Source of the DNA: Parasphingorhabdus sp.
Lineage (GTDB): Bacteria; Pseudomonadota; Alphaproteobacteria; Sphingomonadales; Sphingomonadaceae
NCBI GenBank assembly: GCA_030373505.1
Contig: JAUCYS010000003.1
Location: 124,001-188,000, forward strand
DNA length: 64,000 bases
Direction: 5' to 3'
A program made the translations under genes and the position numbers. The notes under the pieces are model-generated. The model saw only the letters and a program-made list of their open reading frames with translations. It did no database searches and had not been told where the DNA came from. Shown here in pieces: positions 1-8,281 of the stretch (position 1 is the stretch's first letter; each line of letters starts with the position of its first letter).

Positions 1-281
1 TTGTGGATGATTTCCACATCCTGGCCACCGGCGTGGAAAATCTTGAGCACATTTTCATTGTCGACCAGCAGTTCGAGCAGCGGGCCGAGGTCGACGCCCT
101 TGGCCAGCGGATCGATCGCGGCGGCTTCCTTGCCGTCTGAAATCTGGATGAGGCAGAGAATGGGCCAATAGGTATTCTCGCGCATGAACTCGGTATCAAC
201 CGTGATGAAATCCGCAGTCGCAAAGCGGGCGCAGATATCGGCGATGTCCTGATTGTCCGTCAGCAATGGGTGAATGTGCAT
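1..281 (-). CDS. rnd: Ribonuclease D, N-terminal part (runs off the window)
   Basis: The first 93 residues of a minus-strand gene are present, starting from the ATG whose complement lies at 279-281. The protein shows the DEDD 3'-5' exonuclease start of RNase D: a DTEFMRENTYW stretch carrying the first metal-binding Asp and Glu, a LCLIQISDG strand, and an HAGGQD segment matching the second acidic motif. RNase D trims the 3' ends of tRNA and other stable RNA precursors. The HRDC part lies outside the window. The gene is divergent from the small membrane gene at 353, with 71 bases between them. Family assignment is firm; completeness cannot be judged. Confidence 0.88.
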   Translation of the reverse strand, partial: MHIHPLLTDNQDIADICARFATADFITVDTEFMRENTYWPILCLIQISDGKEAAAIDPLAKGVDLGPLLELLVDNENVLKIFHAGGQDVEIIH

Positions 282-339
282 TTTTATCCTATACAGCGGG
301 CGGCTCATCCCGCAAACATTTCATCGAAACAGGATAAAA
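282..339. promoter_or_regulatory. Inverted repeat in the divergent rnd / membrane-gene promoter region
   Basis: TTTTATCCT at 282-290 is the exact reverse complement of AGGATAAAA at 331-339, with 40 bases between the arms. Each arm sits close to the start codon of one of the two divergent genes. The arms could be an operator for one regulator, or mirrored -10-like elements (GATAAA) of two promoters. Only the symmetry is seen directly; the role is inferred. Confidence 0.3.
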
Positions 340-352
340 TTGGGGGAAAAGC

Positions 353-685
353 ATGGCATTTTGGTCACTGATTCTGATTGCCATCCTGGCCTTGCTGTTG
401 CTGGGGCAGCTGATGGCACAATGGGGCGACGCCTGTCTGGCAATCGCCGATCCGCGGCCGATTGGCGGCAAGACCATCGAAATCACGATCTTCGCCTGGG
501 GCTTTGCCGCAAAGCGCGGGCGCTCGCTGCAGATCGATGACTGCGCGCGGCTGGGCATAAATGACATGCGCTTTTTTATGACCGGCAAGGCGATCCTGAT
601 CTGCCTGCTGACCTTCGGCTTCGTCCGGCAGGTCAGCATCGCCTATCGCTGCTACGCCGGCGATTTTGACGTGGGGGACGCCTGA
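353..685 (+). CDS. Small membrane protein of unknown function, coupled to an FAD-linked oxidase
   Basis: This 110-residue protein has a strongly hydrophobic N-terminal segment (about residues 5-22) and a second around residues 77-92, so it is probably a two-span inner-membrane protein. A GGGG purine run lies just before the ATG. Its TGA overlaps the ATG of the next gene by one base (TGATG), which suggests translational coupling with the FAD-linked oxidase. I do not recognise the family. The tight coupling suggests a membrane partner or electron acceptor for the oxidase, but that is inference from context only. Confidence 0.7.
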   Translation: MAFWSLILIAILALLLLGQLMAQWGDACLAIADPRPIGGKTIEITIFAWGFAAKRGRSLQIDDCARLGINDMRFFMTGKAILICLLTFGFVRQVSIAYRCYAGDFDVGDA

Positions 686-2199
686 TGGCGCGGGTCGTGC
701 ATCTGGGCCAGCAGGTATGGCGCAACTATCACCAGACCGCTGCCTGCAATCTCAAGAGCCGGATCGAGCTGGCCAACGAGGATCAGCCGAATGGCCGGGC
801 CTATCTGAAAGCCGTCGCCGACACCGTGCAGGCGCTTCTCCAGGAAGCAAAGCAATATGACATTCCGGTGCGTCCGATCGGGGCGGGCTGGTCGCCGGCA
901 CCGATCAATGTGATCGAGGATGGCTGGCTGGTCGAGACAATGCGGCTCAACCGCACCTTTCGGATCGGCGCGAACAACCTGCACGCCGATTGCGATCTTC
1001 CCGCCGAATCGCTGCTGCTGGTGCAGGCGGGCGCGACCGTCGATGAAGTCTATGAAAGCGCGGAGGAGCTTGGCCGCTCGCTGCGCACCGGCGGCGCCAG
1101 CAACGGCCAGAGCTTTGCCGGGGCCTGCGCCACCGGCACCCATGGCAGCGTCTGGCAGGCCGGCGGAATCCAGGATCATGTCCGGGCGATCCAGCTGGTG
1201 ACGCCGGAGCGGATCCTATGGGTTGAACCGAGCAAGGGCGTGCTGTCCGACGAATTCATCGCCCAGACGGGCTCCGCAATCATCCGCGATGACCGGATTT
1301 TTGCCGCCGCCCAGCTGCATGTCGGTGCCATGGGTTTTGTCACCGCGCTGCTGATCGAGACCGATCCGATCTATATGGTGCAGAATATCCAGAAGGCCGC
1401 GAAAATAAGGCGCGAGCATATCGACTGGCTGGGCCGCGGTGAATTCCGGAAATTCTCGAACGCGTTCGGACTGAATGAAGAGCCGTATTTTCAGCAGCTT
1501 ATCCTCAATCCCTTTGATCCTTTCGACAAGAATAGCCTGCTGCGCTTTCTCTACAGGCGGCCCTATGACGCCAGCATCCCGCCACCGCCGCCGGGCGATA
1601 TGGGGGCCGGCTATGACGCGCTGACCCTGCTCGGCCAGGCGATGGCGGAAAGCTACTGGTTCAAGGGGGAAATATTGCAGCTGGCGATGGAACAGGCCTA
1701 TCCCCGTAACCGGGATGTCGACGATCCGCCGGCCATCGCCACCTGGGGCCATACGACCGAGGAACATTCGCCGATCGCCAGCCTGTTCAACGGTTCGGTG
1801 ACAATGGATCGCAGCAAGCTGAGCGAAGCCTTTGATTTGATTATCGACAGCTTCCGGCGAGGCGGCGGCGGAACGGTCGTAACCCTGCGCTTTGTCCGCA
1901 AGGCCGGAGGGCTGCTGGCCCCGGCGCGCTGGCCGGACAATGCGGTGATCGACTTTGACGGGCCGAATGTCCAATCCAGCCATCAGGGCTACAAGAAGGT
2001 GGTCGAGGCGCTCGACAATGCCGGCATCGCCTTCACCCGCCACTGGGGCAAGACCAACAATCTCGACCAGCGGCGGGTGCAGCGGGATTATGAGCAGAAT
2101 TTCGCCGACTGGAAATGGGCGCAGGCGCAGGTGATGCCGGATCCGGCGGACCGGCGGGTGTTTGCCAATGATGAGCTGGTGAAGCTGGGACTGATTTAG
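685..2199 (+). CDS. FAD-binding (PCMH-type) oxidoreductase, L-gulonolactone/D-arabinono-lactone oxidase-like
   Basis: The 504-residue protein has an FAD-binding PCMH domain in its first 220 residues. The PIGAGWSPAP segment and the GGASNGQSFAGACATGTHGS stretch are the flavin-contacting loops of the vanillyl-alcohol-oxidase/FAD_binding_4 superfamily. The C-terminal half resembles the substrate domain of sugar-lactone oxidases, ending in an HWGKTNN segment typical of aldonolactone oxidase-type proteins. No signal peptide is visible. Such enzymes oxidise an alcohol or lactone using FAD and pass electrons to oxygen or another acceptor; the substrate here is unknown. The start overlaps the stop of the upstream membrane gene by one base. 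Superfamily is confident, substrate is not. Confidence 0.82.
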   Translation: MARVVHLGQQVWRNYHQTAACNLKSRIELANEDQPNGRAYLKAVADTVQALLQEAKQYDIPVRPIGAGWSPAPINVIEDGWLVETMRLNRTFRIGANNLHADCDLPAESLLLVQAGATVDEVYESAEELGRSLRTGGASNGQSFAGACATGTHGSVWQAGGIQDHVRAIQLVTPERILWVEPSKGVLSDEFIAQTGSAIIRDDRIFAAAQLHVGAMGFVTALLIETDPIYMVQNIQKAAKIRREHIDWLGRGEFRKFSNAFGLNEEPYFQQLILNPFDPFDKNSLLRFLYRRPYDASIPPPPPGDMGAGYDALTLLGQAMAESYWFKGEILQLAMEQAYPRNRDVDDPPAIATWGHTTEEHSPIASLFNGSVTMDRSKLSEAFDLIIDSFRRGGGGTVVTLRFVRKAGGLLAPARWPDNAVIDFDGPNVQSSHQGYKKVVEALDNAGIAFTRHWGKTNNLDQRRVQRDYEQNFADWKWAQAQVMPDPADRRVFANDELVKLGLI

Positions 2200-2289
2200 G
2201 CTTCGCGCGAAAAAGTTGAAGTAAAATCTCTATCCCACCGCGAACGGAGACGAAAACTGAATTTCGGAATAGCGGTCGAGATGAATAAG

Positions 2290-2315
2290 ATTGGCAATCG
2301 CCTGTTTTTGCCAAT
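2290..2315. promoter_or_regulatory. Hairpin-forming inverted repeat before the alpha/beta hydrolase
   Basis: ATTGGCAA (2290-2297) and TTGCCAAT (2308-2315) form a perfect 8-base inverted repeat around a 10-base loop, in the 170-base gap between the FAD oxidase and the hydrolase. No T-run follows the second arm, so it is a poor intrinsic terminator. An operator or an mRNA leader hairpin is equally possible. Confidence 0.3.
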
Positions 2316-2369
2316 TGCTAAGTTGCAGTAGCGGACTTAGGATCGAAAGGTAGAGCGGAGAGGGATGTG

Positions 2370-3389
2370 ATGCGATTATTTGCTGTGTTCGTCTGCCTTC
2401 TAGCTCAGCCACTTGCCGCACAAGCTTTGCCAAAGCCATCTGATTTTGAAAGCCGATCAATTGATGATCGGTCGTTCGGGACAATTGGGTGGCACATTGA
2501 TAATGCTGCAATTGATGATCCGGGGATATTGGTCGTATGGTTGCCGGGTTCAGGCGCCATGCCATTTTTCCAAACATACTCGGACGGATCAGTCGGTTTC
2601 TCATTCCCGCTTGAACTTTTGGCTTATCGAGAAAAAGTACATTTCATGTTTGTTGATAAGCCAGGTATTCCTTTCAGCGCGGAAATGGAATTTGACGAAA
2701 AGCGGCAGCGACCGGTGGAAATTGATAACGCGATCTATCGAGACGGCTTAACAAAAGACAATCTTGTCGGCCGTACTGCGATAGCAATTCAAGCAGCACG
2801 TCGGGAATTGGGAAATCGTGCGACAAGATTGGTCCTGGTCGGAGGGTCAGAAGGAGCCCAATATGCGTTCGCGCTGGCGCGTGAAGTCAAAGCCGATCGG
2901 GTCGTGGGTTGGGGCGGGATTGCACTTCCGCAATATTATGACCTGATTATTGACTACCGCCTGCAAGCGGAACGGGGTGAGATTTCTCGCGATGAAGCGC
3001 AATCCCATATCGAGGAACTTTACGAAACGATCGCTTCGGTAGAGGAAAACCCGTTCGATACCGTCAAAAGGTTCGAAGGTGAGGCCTATCGCCGGTGGTC
3101 GAGCTTCGGGCCATATTCAGCAATACAAGATATGCTGTCTCTGGATGTTCCGCTCCTGCTGGTTCAGGGGGGCGCTGATCGCAATGCGCCAGTCCTCAAC
3201 AGTGATTATGCGGCGGTGGCATTTCTTTCGGCCGGCAAGACCAATCTGACGTACTGGGTCTACCCAAACCTGGATCACTTTTTTCAAGACACTCGTCCTG
3301 ACATTCCGGCGGCCCAAATCTCTAGGAGCAAAGAAGTTTGGGACCGAATTTGGAGTTGGATAAACAAACCGTTGCGTCCTGTTAATTGA
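2370..3389 (+). CDS. Secreted alpha/beta-hydrolase-like protein
   Basis: The protein has a clear Sec signal peptide (MRLFAVFVCLL...LAAQA, cleavage near residue 20). It then shows an alpha/beta-hydrolase core: a VVWLPGSG oxyanion strand, a nucleophile elbow GGSEG (about residue 155), a late LLLVQGGADRNAPV strand with the acid, and a LDHFF histidine near the C-terminus. This fits a periplasmic or exported serine hydrolase; the substrate is unknown. ATG 2370 is preferred over GTG 2367 because the GGAGAGGG ribosome site at 2358-2364 is better spaced. The gene is visibly AT-richer than both neighbours and uses codons such as AAT, GAT and ATT freely, which suggests later acquisition. Confidence 0.72.
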   Translation: MRLFAVFVCLLAQPLAAQALPKPSDFESRSIDDRSFGTIGWHIDNAAIDDPGILVVWLPGSGAMPFFQTYSDGSVGFSFPLELLAYREKVHFMFVDKPGIPFSAEMEFDEKRQRPVEIDNAIYRDGLTKDNLVGRTAIAIQAARRELGNRATRLVLVGGSEGAQYAFALAREVKADRVVGWGGIALPQYYDLIIDYRLQAERGEISRDEAQSHIEELYETIASVEENPFDTVKRFEGEAYRRWSSFGPYSAIQDMLSLDVPLLLVQGGADRNAPVLNSDYAAVAFLSAGKTNLTYWVYPNLDHFFQDTRPDIPAAQISRSKEVWDRIWSWINKPLRPVN

Positions 3390-3481
3390 TTTGCTTCGCC
3401 ATCACGCCCGTTGCGCTCTCTGCCATCAAAAAGGAATAAAGCTAAAGCGCAGCACACAGCCCGTTCCACCAATCTCAACCC

Positions 3482-3510
3482 TTGACAAATGGCCCGCAGA
3501 CCTGTGTTAC
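3482..3510 (+). promoter_or_regulatory. Candidate sigma-70 promoter of aspS
   Basis: A perfect -35 box TTGACA lies at 3482-3487 and a weak -10 box TGTTAC at 3505-3510, separated by 17 bases and about 50 bases before the aspS ATG. The only promoter-like sequence in this gap was found here. The -10 matches consensus poorly. Confidence 0.4.
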
Positions 3511-3559
3511 GCCTCCAGTCTTTCCATCTGGGAAAGCACCCAATTTCCAAAGGTCCATC

Positions 3560-5344
3560 ATGCACGCATATCGCACCCACAATTGTTCCGCGCTCCGCTC
3601 CTCCGACGTTGGCGAGACCGTCCGCCTGTCCGGCTGGATCCATCGCAAGCGCGATCACGGCAATCTGCTGTTTGTCGATCTGCGCGACCATTTCGGCCTG
3701 ACCCAGATTGTCAGCGAGACCGGCAGCGAAGCGTTCAAGATTCTCGATGGTGCTCGCGTGGAGTCGGTAGTTACGGTCACCGGCAAGGTGGTTGCTCGCG
3801 ACGCCGAGACGGTGAACAAGAATCTGCCGACCGGCGAGGTCGAGCTGGTCGCCGACAGCGTGGACATGCAGGGCCCGGCGGAAGAATTGCCGATGCCGGT
3901 GTTCGGCGAGCAGGAATATCCGGAGGATATCCGCCTGCGCTACCGCTTCCTCGACCTGCGCCGCGAGTCGGTGCACGCCAATATGATGCTGCGCTCCAAG
4001 GTCATCGCCAGCCTGCGCAAGCGGATGACCGACCAGGGCTTTACCGAATTCCAGACGCCGATCCTGACCGCCTCGTCGCCGGAAGGCGCGCGCGACTATC
4101 TGGTGCCGAGCCGCGTCCATCCGGGCAAATTCTACGCGCTGCCGCAGGCGCCGCAGATGTTCAAGCAGATGCTGATGGTCGCCGGCTTCGACCGCTATTT
4201 CCAGATTGCCCCCTGTTTCCGCGACGAGGATGCCCGCGCCGACCGCTCGCCGGGCGAATTTTACCAGCTCGATTTCGAGATGAGTTTTGTCACCCAGGAA
4301 GACGTGTTCCAGACGCTGGAACCGGTTCTGGCCGGTGTGTTCGAGGAATTCGCCAATGGCCGTTCGGTCACCCCGGCGGGTGAATTTCCGCGCATTCCCT
4401 ACAAGGAATCGATGCTGAAATATGGCAATGACAAGCCGGACCTGCGCAACCCGATCATCATCCAGGACGTCAGCGAGCATTTCAAGGGCTCCGGATTCGG
4501 CCTGTTCGACAAGATCACCTCGACTGGCGGCACCGTGCGCGCCTTTGTCGCGCCGGGGGCGGGCAAGAACAGCCGCAAATTCTTCGACGACATGAACAAC
4601 TGGGCGCGCGGCGAAGGCTTTGCTGGCCTGGGCTATATCAACATGAAGGAAGGCGTGGCCGGCGGCCCGATTGCCAAGAATCATGGCGAGGAAGGCACCG
4701 CCAAATTGCTCGCCGATCTCGGCTGCGGACCGGATGACGGTGTCTTCTTTGCTGCCGGCAAGGAAGCCGAAGCGGCCCGGCTGGCCGGCGTCGCTCGGAC
4801 CCGGACGGCCGAACAGCTCGACCTGATCGACAAGAATGCGTTCAAATTCTGCTGGATCGTCGACTATCCGATGTTCGAATATGACGACGAGCTGAAGAAA
4901 ATGGATTTCTCGCACAATCCCTTCTCGATGCCGCAGGGCGAGCTCGAGGCGCTGGAAACCAAGGATCCGCTCGATATTCTTGCCTGGCAATATGATATCG
5001 TCTGCAACGGCATCGAACTGTCCTCCGGCGCAATCCGGAACCACCGGCCAGATATCATGTACAAGGCGTTCGAGATCGCCGGTTACACCAAGGAGCAGGT
5101 CGACACCGAATTTTCCGGCATGATCAACGCGCTGAAATATGGCGCGCCACCGCATGGCGGATCGGCGCCTGGCGTCGACCGGATCGTGATGATGCTGGCC
5201 AACGAGCCCAATATCCGCGAGGTCGTGCTGTTCCCGATGAACCAGAAGGCGGAAGACCTGATGATGAACGCGCCGAGCCCGGTGGCGATGAAGCAGCTGC
5301 GCGAACTGCATATCCGCGTGGTCGAGCCGCCGAAGGAAGGCTAG
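3560..5344 (+). CDS. aspS: Aspartate--tRNA ligase (AspRS)
   Basis: This 594-residue class II synthetase charges tRNA-Asp. The N-terminal OB-fold anticodon domain begins with MHAYRTHNC and has the [14 protein letters not shown] strand. Motif 1 is near [10 protein letters not shown], and motif 2 includes [19 protein letters not shown], with the flexible catalytic arm. The bacterial GAD insertion spans roughly residues 290-415, and motif 3 is [14 protein letters not shown]. The reading frame stays open back to 3482, but that extension overlaps the promoter and has no homology to AspRS starts, so ATG 3560 is chosen. Bacterial AspRS of this type can be discriminating or can also charge tRNA-Asn; the sequence alone does not decide. 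Confidence 0.97.
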   Translation: MHAYRTHNCSALRSSDVGETVRLSGWIHRKRDHGNLLFVDLRDHFGLTQIVSETGSEAFKILDGARVESVVTVTGKVVARDAETVNKNLPTGEVELVADSVDMQGPAEELPMPVFGEQEYPEDIRLRYRFLDLRRESVHANMMLRSKVIASLRKRMTDQGFTEFQTPILTASSPEGARDYLVPSRVHPGKFYALPQAPQMFKQMLMVAGFDRYFQIAPCFRDEDARADRSPGEFYQLDFEMSFVTQEDVFQTLEPVLAGVFEEFANGRSVTPAGEFPRIPYKESMLKYGNDKPDLRNPIIIQDVSEHFKGSGFGLFDKITSTGGTVRAFVAPGAGKNSRKFFDDMNNWARGEGFAGLGYINMKEGVAGGPIAKNHGEEGTAKLLADLGCGPDDGVFFAAGKEAEAARLAGVARTRTAEQLDLIDKNAFKFCWIVDYPMFEYDDELKKMDFSHNPFSMPQGELEALETKDPLDILAWQYDIVCNGIELSSGAIRNHRPDIMYKAFEIAGYTKEQVDTEFSGMINALKYGAPPHGGSAPGVDRIVMMLANEPNIREVVLFPMNQKAEDLMMNAPSPVAMKQLRELHIRVVEPPKEG

Positions 5345-5352
5345 GCTCGTTT

Positions 5353-5423
5353 CCGTTAGTGGTGAGCCTGTCGAACCACGCTTATCGACGAGAGGCGCCC
5401 TTCGACAGGCTCAGGGCTAACGG
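5353..5423. repeat. REP-like imperfect palindrome
   Basis: The arm at 5353-5375 and the reverse complement of 5401-5423 match at 20 of 23 positions, with the three mismatches forming one central bulge and a 25-base loop. The core GAGCCTGTCGAA / TTCGACAGGCTC with flanking CCGTTAG / CTAACGG is a motif I know as a common interspersed repeat in Sphingomonadales. It fills the gap between aspS and the next gene and could also act as a transcript-stabilising hairpin or terminator. Confidence 0.6.
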
Positions 5424-5432
5424 AATCAATAT

Positions 5433-6287
5433 ATGACCCAACCGCAAGACCATCATTTCCCCTCCTCCCACGGCGATATCTGCTATTTCGAATGGGGCAG
5501 GGCTGGCGAAGGCCTGTCCGTTCTGTTGCTGCACGCGACCGGCTTTCATGCCCGCTGCTGGGACAAGCTGGTCGATGCCTTTCCGGAAGGCACGCATGTC
5601 GTCGCCGTCGACCAGCTGGGCCACGGCCGCAGCGCCCGGCCGGAGATCACCGACTGGGCGATGATTGCAGGTGCCACGGCGGAACTGGTGGAGTCGCTTG
5701 GCATCTCGTTCGATATCGGGGTCGGCCACAGCATGGGCGGCCATTGCCTGGTGCAGGTCGCCGCTGCCTTGCCGGATGCGATCCGGAAACTGGTGCTGAT
5801 CGACCCGGTGATCATGCCGCGCGAAGCCTATCAGCGGCCTTCCGATTTCAGCGCGACCAGCGAGATGGTCGCCAAGCGGCGCAACAGCTGGGACGGGCCG
5901 GATGCGCTGTTCGAGCGGTTCAGGGACCGCCATCCCTATGTTCTGTGGGACCCGGCGGTGCTGCGCGACTATTGCGAATATGGGCTGCTGCCCGACGGGG
6001 AAGGGAGCTTCGAACTGGCCTGTCCGCCGAAAACCGAGGCTTCGGTCTATGCAACCAGCCTGACGGTCGATCCCTGGCCGCTGATCAAGCATATTGGCCA
6101 GCCGGTGACGGTGCTGCGCGCACCGCAGATCGCGCCGGGCAAGACGTTCGATTTTGCCAGCTCGCCAACCCCGCCAACCCTGGCGGACAGCTTTGCCGAC
6201 GGCACCGATATCTATCTGCCCGACCTGACCCATTTCATGCCGATGCAGGATCCCCGGCGGATTGCGGAGCTGATCATTTTCGGTTAA
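5433..6287 (+). CDS. Alpha/beta-fold hydrolase
   Basis: The 284-residue cytoplasmic protein has the compact alpha/beta-hydrolase pattern. It shows an LLLHATGFHARCWD oxyanion loop, a DQLGHGRS strand, the GHSMGG nucleophile elbow (Ser about residue 100), an LVLIDPV strand, a variable cap, and a C-terminal LTHFMPM histidine. This layout is shared by epoxide hydrolases, C-C hydrolases, esterases and lactonases, so the substrate cannot be named. It starts ten bases after the REP-like repeat, and the next gene is 56 bases away, so it may be monocistronic. Confidence 0.8.
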   Translation: MTQPQDHHFPSSHGDICYFEWGRAGEGLSVLLLHATGFHARCWDKLVDAFPEGTHVVAVDQLGHGRSARPEITDWAMIAGATAELVESLGISFDIGVGHSMGGHCLVQVAAALPDAIRKLVLIDPVIMPREAYQRPSDFSATSEMVAKRRNSWDGPDALFERFRDRHPYVLWDPAVLRDYCEYGLLPDGEGSFELACPPKTEASVYATSLTVDPWPLIKHIGQPVTVLRAPQIAPGKTFDFASSPTPPTLADSFADGTDIYLPDLTHFMPMQDPRRIAELIIFG

Positions 6288-6343
6288 TAACCGCCCGCAG
6301 TTTTACCGATATTTGTGAATGATCGATTGTCAGGGGGATGGGC

Positions 6344-7285
6344 ATGAACCGATTGTTGACGGCGGCGATCACCGCTTTGATAGCCATGGCTGGACTGGCA
6401 CCTGCAGCGCGCGCCGAGGTTCTGACCATCGACGGGCTGACACCGGCCGGTTCTCCCGAATTTGCCGATATCCGGTCCCTGGCGATCGACGGCTTTGGTG
6501 GCCGCGATGGCCGGGCGCTGGCTTTCGAACTGGAAGACCGGCTGTCCGCGATCCGGATCCTGGGTCAGCCCTATTTTGATGTGATCGGTGGCCGGTCTGC
6601 CGTCGAACCCGATGCCAGTCTTTCCGGCAATGTGACCGCGGACGTCAGCCAGCGGGATACGGTGGCCAAGCGGCGGCGCTGTGTCGAGCGCGACGCCAAG
6701 GACAAATGTGTCACCTACAAGGATATCGACTTGGATTGCCGGACGCGGGTGATTGATTTCCGGGCGCAGGTCAGGGCAACCCGCTTTGCGGACGGGCGGA
6801 CGATCTATACCGAGAGCTTTCCCAACAGAAAGGACCAGACCGTCTGTTTCGGTGATGATCAGGATTTTGCGAGCAGCGAGTCGGTGATCCGCTCGATGAT
6901 CGCCGAAACCGCCGACGCCATTCGCGCGGACCTTGCCCCCGGACAATATCGTCAGCACGTCAGAATATTGGAAAGCCGCAAGGGCATGTCGAAAGTGGAA
7001 GGGAATCTGTTCAAAGCAGCAGTGCAGATGACCAAGAGCGATGCGGCGGAAGCCTGCCGGATGTGGGAAGAGGCGGCTGCGAACGGGCTGGTTCATCTGT
7101 CGCTGCAGTTCAATCGCGGGCTTTGCGCGGAACAGCGGGGCGACCTCGAAGAAGCGCTGGCCCTCTATCAGGAAGCGGGCCAGCTGTCTCCCGGCAAGCT
7201 GGAAGTGACCCAGGCGCTGCAACGGACAGCCGACCATCTGCGCGCGCTGGACGAATGGGAAGAGCGCCAATCCGCCAGGCCCTGA
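6344..7285 (+). CDS. Secreted protein with a C-terminal TPR/Sel1-like segment, function unknown
   Basis: A signal peptide (MNRLLTAAITALIAMAGLAP, cleavage after ARA) precedes a beta-rich domain of about 170 residues. It contains several cysteines, including a CVERDAKDKCV pair and one in CFGDDQDF that may form disulfides. The last 90 residues are helical and read as tetratricopeptide-like repeats (AAEACRMWEEAAANG, LSLQFNRGLCAEQRGDLEEALALYQEA). ATG 6344 is preferred to ATG 6338 because AGGGGG at 6332-6337 is correctly spaced for it. The domain order suggests a periplasmic or surface assembly protein; I do not recognise the family. Confidence 0.65.
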   Translation: MNRLLTAAITALIAMAGLAPAARAEVLTIDGLTPAGSPEFADIRSLAIDGFGGRDGRALAFELEDRLSAIRILGQPYFDVIGGRSAVEPDASLSGNVTADVSQRDTVAKRRRCVERDAKDKCVTYKDIDLDCRTRVIDFRAQVRATRFADGRTIYTESFPNRKDQTVCFGDDQDFASSESVIRSMIAETADAIRADLAPGQYRQHVRILESRKGMSKVEGNLFKAAVQMTKSDAAEACRMWEEAAANGLVHLSLQFNRGLCAEQRGDLEEALALYQEAGQLSPGKLEVTQALQRTADHLRALDEWEERQSARP

Positions 7286-7446
7286 AAGCCGATATGCCGA
7301 TCAGGGTTAACCGAATGGCGGTTGGCGCGAATCTGGTGTAGAGCGACGCTTTCGGGTTGAACTTGGCAATGCCTGTTCGCAGAAGAAAGATGCGATGTGC
7401 GTTGTCAGCCCTCCGGGTCGACGGGCACGCGGCAATTGGAGTGATG

Positions 7447-8232
7447 ATGACCATAAACCTATCCGATTATGAATCCGGCGACACATTTGAAGGCGATTAT
7501 GACGAGGCACTGGAGGCCTTGCAGGACCGGCTGGCGCGCGTCCATTTCCAGCATATCATCCATGGCTGCCGCTCGATCCTGGTGTTCGAGGGCTGGGACG
7601 CCGCGGGCAAGGGCGGGGCGATCCGCCGGATGACCGGGCAGTGGGAACCGCGCTATTATGATGTCTGGCCGATCGGTGCCCCGACCAAGGAAGAGAAGGA
7701 CCGGCATTTTCTCTGGCGTTTCTGGCAGAAATTGCCGGGCAGCCGCGAAATCGGCGTGTTTGACCGCAGCTGGTACGGCCGGGTGCTGGTCGAGCGGGTC
7801 GAGGGCTTTTGCAAGCCAGCGGACTGGAAGCGCGGCTATGACGAGATCAACGAATTCGAGGCGCAGCAGATTGACGGCGGCACCAATCTGGTGAAATTAT
7901 TCTTCCACGTCACCCAGGAAGAGCAGGACGCGCGGCTCGCCAAGCGGCTCGACACGCCGCACAAGCGCTGGAAGATCACCGAAGAGGATTTCCGCAACCG
8001 GAAAAAGCGCGCTGCCTATCTGGAGGCGATGCACGACATGTTCGAATTTACCGACACGCGCTGGGCGCCGTGGAAGGTGATCGATGGCAATGACAAGAAG
8101 TCGGCGCGGATCGCAGCGATGACCCATGTCGCGGAGACGCTGGAAGCCGCGCTGCCCAAGGATTTGCCGGAAGCGAATCCGAAACTGGTCAAGCTGGCCG
8201 AAAAGGCTTTTGGCTATGAGGCGAAGGATTAG
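7447..8232 (+). CDS. ppk2: Polyphosphate kinase 2 family protein
   Basis: The 261-residue protein has the P-loop fold of PPK2, with Walker A in FEGWDAAGKGGAIRRMTG and the Walker B/lid region GVFDRSWYGRVLVERVEG. PPK2 enzymes transfer phosphate between polyphosphate and nucleotides. The Walker A spelling EGWDAAGKGG is closest, from memory, to the catalytic domain of class II polyphosphate:AMP phosphotransferases, but this is a single-domain protein, so nucleotide preference is open. The frame is open from 7357, but GGAG at 7438-7441 supports ATG 7447 (adjacent ATG 7444 possible). It stands alone between unrelated genes. Confidence 0.9.
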   Translation: MTINLSDYESGDTFEGDYDEALEALQDRLARVHFQHIIHGCRSILVFEGWDAAGKGGAIRRMTGQWEPRYYDVWPIGAPTKEEKDRHFLWRFWQKLPGSREIGVFDRSWYGRVLVERVEGFCKPADWKRGYDEINEFEAQQIDGGTNLVKLFFHVTQEEQDARLAKRLDTPHKRWKITEEDFRNRKKRAAYLEAMHDMFEFTDTRWAPWKVIDGNDKKSARIAAMTHVAETLEAALPKDLPEANPKLVKLAEKAFGYEAKD

Positions 8233-8281
8233 TCTTTGCCAAGACAGCTTTCGGGAAGAGCTATTGCTTTCCGGAAATCAT

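Noticed and set aside
3284-5311. Open minus-strand frame of 675 codons over aspS
   Set aside because: Antisense to aspS; composition typical of a shadow frame.
7305-7325. GTTAACC resembling a CtrA half-site before ppk2
   Set aside because: No second TTAA at the required seven-base spacing.
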